NCBI GenBank assembly: GCA_018826025.1
Contig: JAHKAK010000004.1
Coordinates: forward strand, 1-8,211
Length of the DNA stretch: 8,211 bases
Source of the DNA: Patescibacteria group bacterium
GTDB lineage: Bacteria > Patescibacteriota > Minisyncoccia > Portnoybacterales > GWB1-42-6
Direction of reading: 5' to 3'
Shown: positions 6,284 through 8,211 of the stretch, in pieces
Numbering within the stretch: position 1 is the stretch's first letter
Layout of the letters: the number at the start of each line of letters is the position of its first letter
The notes under the pieces: model-generated
Databases searched by the model: none
The model's input: only the letters and a program-made list of their open reading frames with translations
What the model was told of the DNA's origin: nothing
Translations under genes and position numbers: made by a program

Positions 6284-6613
6284 TTAGAATTTCAGATCGT
6301 CAACCATTTGGTCAACGTTCTTCGCTGGCGCTTCGTCGGTGCGCTCACGCATAACTCGGCCGCCTTCCGGCTCTTCAATCTTGAAGTTGATGCGCGCGTT
6401 ATTTTTGGCGCCGATAACCCTCAAGAGAGTCCGAATGGAGCGAGCAGTGCCGCCTTGGCGGCCAATAACCTGACCCATGTCCTGCGGATTGACTTTGAGA
6501 GTCAGCAATACTCCCATCTCGTCAATCTTCCGATCGGTTGCCACCTCATCCGGGTGGTCAACCAAACTTTTGATGACATACTCCACGAACTCCTGGTCCT
6601 GATATTTAGCCAT
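6284..6613 (-). CDS. khpA: KH-domain RNA-binding protein KhpA
   Basis: Small single-KH-domain RNA-binding protein of the KhpA/YlqC (UPF0109) type, which in other bacteria works with KhpB (Jag/EloR) on RNA and cell division or envelope control. 109 residues; the core is MAKYQDQEFVEYVIKSLVDHPDEV, then VLLTLKVNPQDMGQVIGRQGGTARSIRTLL with the KH GxxG loop GRQG at 51-54, and IGAKNNARINFKIEEP. Family members are often about 75-80 residues; this one has a charged tail of roughly 30 residues (EPEGGRVMRERTDEAP...), possibly disordered. AAGAAAG lies a few nt before the ATG as a modest ribosome site. It is preceded by a strong promoter with a roughly 190-nt leader and followed by an intrinsic terminator. 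Proximity of khpA to trmD is common in bacteria (rpsP-khpA-rimM-trmD clusters); rpsP and rimM are absent here. Confidence 0.88.
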   Translation of the reverse strand: MAKYQDQEFVEYVIKSLVDHPDEVATDRKIDEMGVLLTLKVNPQDMGQVIGRQGGTARSIRTLLRVIGAKNNARINFKIEEPEGGRVMRERTDEAPAKNVDQMVDDLKF

Positions 6614-6677
6614 ATCTTTCTTGCTGTGTTTTTAATTTTTTACCTTAAATCACAAGATCTGTCATTCCCACTCCCTT

Positions 6678-6726
6678 TGTCATTCCCGCGAAAGCGGGAA
6701 TCTAGGTTCTGAATCTCGGGATGACA
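6678..6726. repeat. Palindromic repeat I in the khpA leader (same family as element H)
   Basis: TGTCAT (6678-6683) and ATGACA (6721-6726) are inverted ends. The hairpin TTCCCGC-GAAA-GCGGGAA (6683-6700) and the CGGGATGACA end match element H in trmD, but the central portion is shorter and diverged. A truncated extra end, TGTCATTCCCA, precedes it at 6660-6670, giving a tandem of two starts. Confidence 0.85.
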
Positions 6727-6740
6727 ATAAAAAATAATCC

Positions 6741-6806
6741 TGTAATTTAAAATTACTATCTAGTAGCCGACCTCGGGATTGCCAAAGCTCACCCTTTGTC
6801 TACTAT
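6741..6806 (-). promoter_or_regulatory. Structured 5' end of the khpA leader RNA
   Basis: Starting at the predicted transcript start, TAGTAG (6805-6800) pairs with CTACTA (6766-6761). This stem encloses CAAAG-GGTGAG-CTTTG and CCG-AGGT-CGG, giving a small three-way junction at the very 5' end of the RNA, followed by an AT-rich palindrome GTAATTTTAAATTAC (6756-6742). I do not recognise a known riboswitch consensus. It may stabilise the 5' end or be a regulatory leader. Confidence 0.4.
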
Positions 6807-6813
6807 TATCCAC

Positions 6814-6842
6814 AATATAGCATCGGCGAAAAATTGTGTCAA
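6814..6842 (-). promoter_or_regulatory. Sigma70-type promoter for khpA
   Basis: On the minus strand, TTGACA (6842-6837) is a perfect -35 box, followed by exactly 17 bp and TATATT (6819-6814) as the -10 box. Transcription would start near 6807, giving a leader of about 194 nt. The -35 box abuts the stop codon of the upstream gene (6843-6845). This is the only near-consensus promoter I found in the window. Confidence 0.85.
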
Positions 6843-7340
6843 TTAAAAATGGACCGCTTCGAATATACTCCTTATGCTCTGATTTCCATCAAGTACCCAA
6901 ACTTCTTTAAAAAATTTCCTAAAATGACCTTGCAAATCCAAATTATTATTAGAAAAAATATCAAATCCTTTTAATTCGCAATTCCACATTAATCTGTTCT
7001 TATAACCATTAATAAGCAAAATATCACACTTATAATTTTTATTTAATATGTCCTGCGTGATTAGATCGTAATAATATGCATGATTAGTGCGGATAGACCC
7101 CTTGCCAATTCCATTTATTTTCGCTTTTTCAGCAAATATATCCGCCATATCCCATAAGCTAACTTCTTCAACATTTAAGATGTTTTCTCCGTCGTAAAAA
7201 ACTAAATCGGGCACAGGATCTCTTCCTCTATCATTTTTTTGCTCCTCGCTTTCCAAAATAAAATTCCTATTTTTTAATTTATTATATTTTTCTATAAACA
7301 AGAATCCCGCCCTTCTTTCTCGTAATTTTTTATCCGACAT
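6843..7340 (-). CDS. Unknown protein, possibly PD-(D/E)xK-nuclease-like
   Basis: 165 residues from ATG 7340 (MSDKKLRERRAGFLFIEKYN). A GTG at 7379 would add 13 mostly hydrophobic residues (VRNSFIFVLIFNI), which I consider less likely because the charged MSDKK start looks like a genuine N-terminus. The protein is mixed alpha/beta. The stretch PVPDLVFYDGENILNVEEV (42-60) resembles the PD...E-x spacing of PD-(D/E)xK nucleases, with D45 and E58/E59 as candidates, but no Lys follows, so this is only a weak hint. Later segments KCDILLING (104-111) and KEVWVLDGNQSIRSIF (145-160) look like strands and helices of a compact domain. The gene is visibly more AT-rich than the metabolic genes: bases 7261-7320 hold 14 G/C of 60, against 35 of 60 at 2221-2280. 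It carries none of the repeats. No Shine-Dalgarno is evident. Family not recognised. Confidence 0.6.
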   Translation of the reverse strand: MSDKKLRERRAGFLFIEKYNKLKNRNFILESEEQKNDRGRDPVPDLVFYDGENILNVEEVSLWDMADIFAEKAKINGIGKGSIRTNHAYYYDLITQDILNKNYKCDILLINGYKNRLMWNCELKGFDIFSNNNLDLQGHFRKFFKEVWVLDGNQSIRSIFEAVHF

Positions 7341-7417
7341 AATATTAAATATCAACACAAATATAAAACTATTTCTCACTCTAAATATCTTATTTTATAC
7401 AAAGCAACTAAATTAGT

Positions 7418-7831
7418 TTATTCTTTTCCACTTAAATTATAATTCCCCTGACAATCAGCTAAAAAATTATTATATTCTATTTCCCAGGTAAGATATTCTT
7501 TGCTTCTTTCTAAAATGAGAATCTGATAACTCTCATCAAGAACGCCTTTCTCTAAATTTTCTACATATTTTTTATGCTGGTCATTTATTGATTCAGGGTC
7601 ATCTACGAATCTAGAATGAATCTCTTGATAAGATGAGCTCAGCTTGCGACTAATCCCCCACGGTATAAGCCCTCGCTTGATTAATTCTTCTCCATACACA
7701 AGATGAGCGTATCTAATTTTTCCTGGGGAGCAAGGAAGATCGCTTATCGGTTGTACGATAGAATATGGCCCTATGTCTTTATACGATTTCCAATACTTAT
7801 TTATTATTTCTTCTGCTTCTATCGGTGTCAT
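7418..7831 (-). CDS. Unknown AT-rich protein, 137 residues
   Basis: Open from ATG 7831 to TAA 7418, beginning MTPIEAEEIINKYWKSYKDI. It is mostly helical and charged, with two cysteines (C34 in DLPCSPGKIRYAH and C128 in FLADCQG) and no signal peptide or membrane segment. I do not recognise the family or any catalytic motif. It lies 77 nt upstream of the equally AT-rich gene at 6843-7340, on the same strand, and the two may form one transcription unit. The base composition, unlike that of the sugar-phosphate genes, suggests either recent acquisition or a poorly conserved, fast-evolving pair. No clear promoter or Shine-Dalgarno precedes it; a weak 4-bp GC hairpin with a T5 tail (7853-7869) between it and the zinc-ribbon gene may end the upstream transcript. 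The frame is probably real, since it is long for such AT-rich DNA; the function is unknown. Confidence 0.6.
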   Translation of the reverse strand: MTPIEAEEIINKYWKSYKDIGPYSIVQPISDLPCSPGKIRYAHLVYGEELIKRGLIPWGISRKLSSSYQEIHSRFVDDPESINDQHKKYVENLEKGVLDESYQILILERSKEYLTWEIEYNNFLADCQGNYNLSGKE

Positions 7832-7852
7832 AATTTTTTAAATACAGAAATT

Positions 7853-7869
7853 AAAAACCGCGCTGGGCG
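7853..7869 (-). terminator. Weak candidate terminator after the zinc-ribbon gene
   Basis: On the minus strand CCGC (7869-7866) pairs with GCGG (7861-7858) around a 5-nt loop and is followed by TTTTT. The stem is only 4 bp, so activity is doubtful. The 12 bases 7853-7864 are identical to the 3' arm of the khpA terminator. Confidence 0.3.
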
Positions 7870-7899
7870 GGGTGTAAAAATTTCATGCTTTCTATAAAA

Positions 7900-8067
7900 T
7901 CATTTTTTATCTTTTATCAATTTCTTGTTTTTCAAAAACCGCATCACCGGCACGCCACATTTATCACATATTTCAAACGACACAAAAATTTCGCTTTGCG
8001 GATAAATTTTTATTCCCTCTCTATCCTTCATAACTTTTTTGCAAATATCGCATTTCTTTATATTCAT
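7900..8067 (-). CDS. Small zinc-ribbon protein, 55 residues
   Basis: ATG at 8067-8065, TGA at 7902-7900. The protein begins MNIKKCDICKKVMKDREGIK and has two CxxC pairs, C6/C9 and C34/C37, separated by a short strand-rich segment (IKIYPQSEIFVSFEIC). That is the layout of a rubredoxin-knuckle zinc ribbon. The tail is strongly basic (RFLKNKKLIKDKK), compatible with nucleic-acid binding. The start is supported by AAGAAAG about 6 nt upstream and by its position 11 nt after the stop of the preceding gene, so the two are probably cotranscribed. Function is unknown; small zinc ribbons of this sort occur as transcription or translation accessories, which is inference only. The regular CxxC spacing makes chance unlikely. 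Confidence 0.75.
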   Translation of the reverse strand: MNIKKCDICKKVMKDREGIKIYPQSEIFVSFEICDKCGVPVMRFLKNKKLIKDKK

Positions 8068-8078
8068 ATATCTTTCTT

Positions 8079-8211
8079 TTAGTCCACTAATTCAACCCCT
8101 ACTTTTTGAGCGATTTGCTCAACCCATCTTTTCAAACGATTAATTTCCGCGTCGCGTACTTTTCTCTCTTCCAAATAATCCGCGTATTGCTTGGCAACCT
8201 TGTCCAAGCTG
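8079..8211 (-). CDS. C-terminal end of an unidentified protein (gene enters from right edge)
   Basis: From base 8210 the minus strand reads 43 codons to TAA at 8081-8079: SLDKVAKQYADYLEERKVRD, then AEINRLKRWVEQIAQKVG and VELVD. The pattern of charged residues with regular Leu/Ile/Val spacing suggests a C-terminal helix or short coiled coil. Only this fragment is visible, so the family cannot be named. It ends 11 nt before the zinc-ribbon start codon, and the two likely share a transcript. Reading frame and stop are clear. Confidence 0.6.
   Translation of the reverse strand, partial: SLDKVAKQYADYLEERKVRDAEINRLKRWVEQIAQKVGVELVD

Overview
This 8.2-kb window looks like chromosomal DNA from a small-genome bacterium of the Patescibacteria/CPR (Parcubacteria-like) type. 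That placement is inference. It rests on the khpA-trmD pairing, a minimal non-oxidative pentose phosphate set, an apparently short TrmD, a small zinc-ribbon protein, weak or absent Shine-Dalgarno sequences and a very high load of short palindromic repeats. No rRNA or other marker gene is present to prove it. All genes I can support lie on the minus strand, so transcription runs from high to low coordinates.

Reading with transcription from the right edge: the C-terminal end of an unidentified coiled-coil-like protein (8079-8211), a 55-residue Cx2C...Cx2C zinc-ribbon protein (7900-8067), and two AT-rich genes of unknown function (7418-7831 and 6843-7340). A near-consensus sigma70 promoter (6814-6842) then sits just past the stop of the second unknown gene and drives a roughly 190-nt structured leader ahead of khpA (6284-6613). 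A good intrinsic terminator (6224-6258) separates khpA from trmD (5441-6214). After trmD come four sugar-phosphate genes: rpiB (4907-5350), rpe (4074-4793), transketolase tkt (1590-3848) and a PfkB-family kinase (488-1474). A conserved-looking helical protein of unknown function (1-344) runs off the left edge.

RpiB, Rpe and transketolase interconvert ribose-5-P, ribulose-5-P, xylulose-5-P and the C3/C4/C6/C7 phosphates. The PfkB kinase probably feeds a sugar or nucleoside into, or draws one from, this pool; its substrate cannot be read from the sequence. No transaldolase, glucose-6-phosphate dehydrogenase or 6-phosphogluconate dehydrogenase is in the window.

The most striking feature is not a gene. 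Every spacer from trmD to the left edge, and the khpA leader, is filled by a different short multi-hairpin repeat, and similar elements lie in frame inside genes: two cloverleaf-shaped inserts in trmD, a short repeat core in tkt and a perfect 17-bp palindrome in rpe. One palindromic module of about 21 bp is nested in two otherwise unrelated repeat families. The repeats touch start and stop codons, which suggests effects on translation and protein ends. The two AT-rich genes at 6843-7831 lack such repeats.
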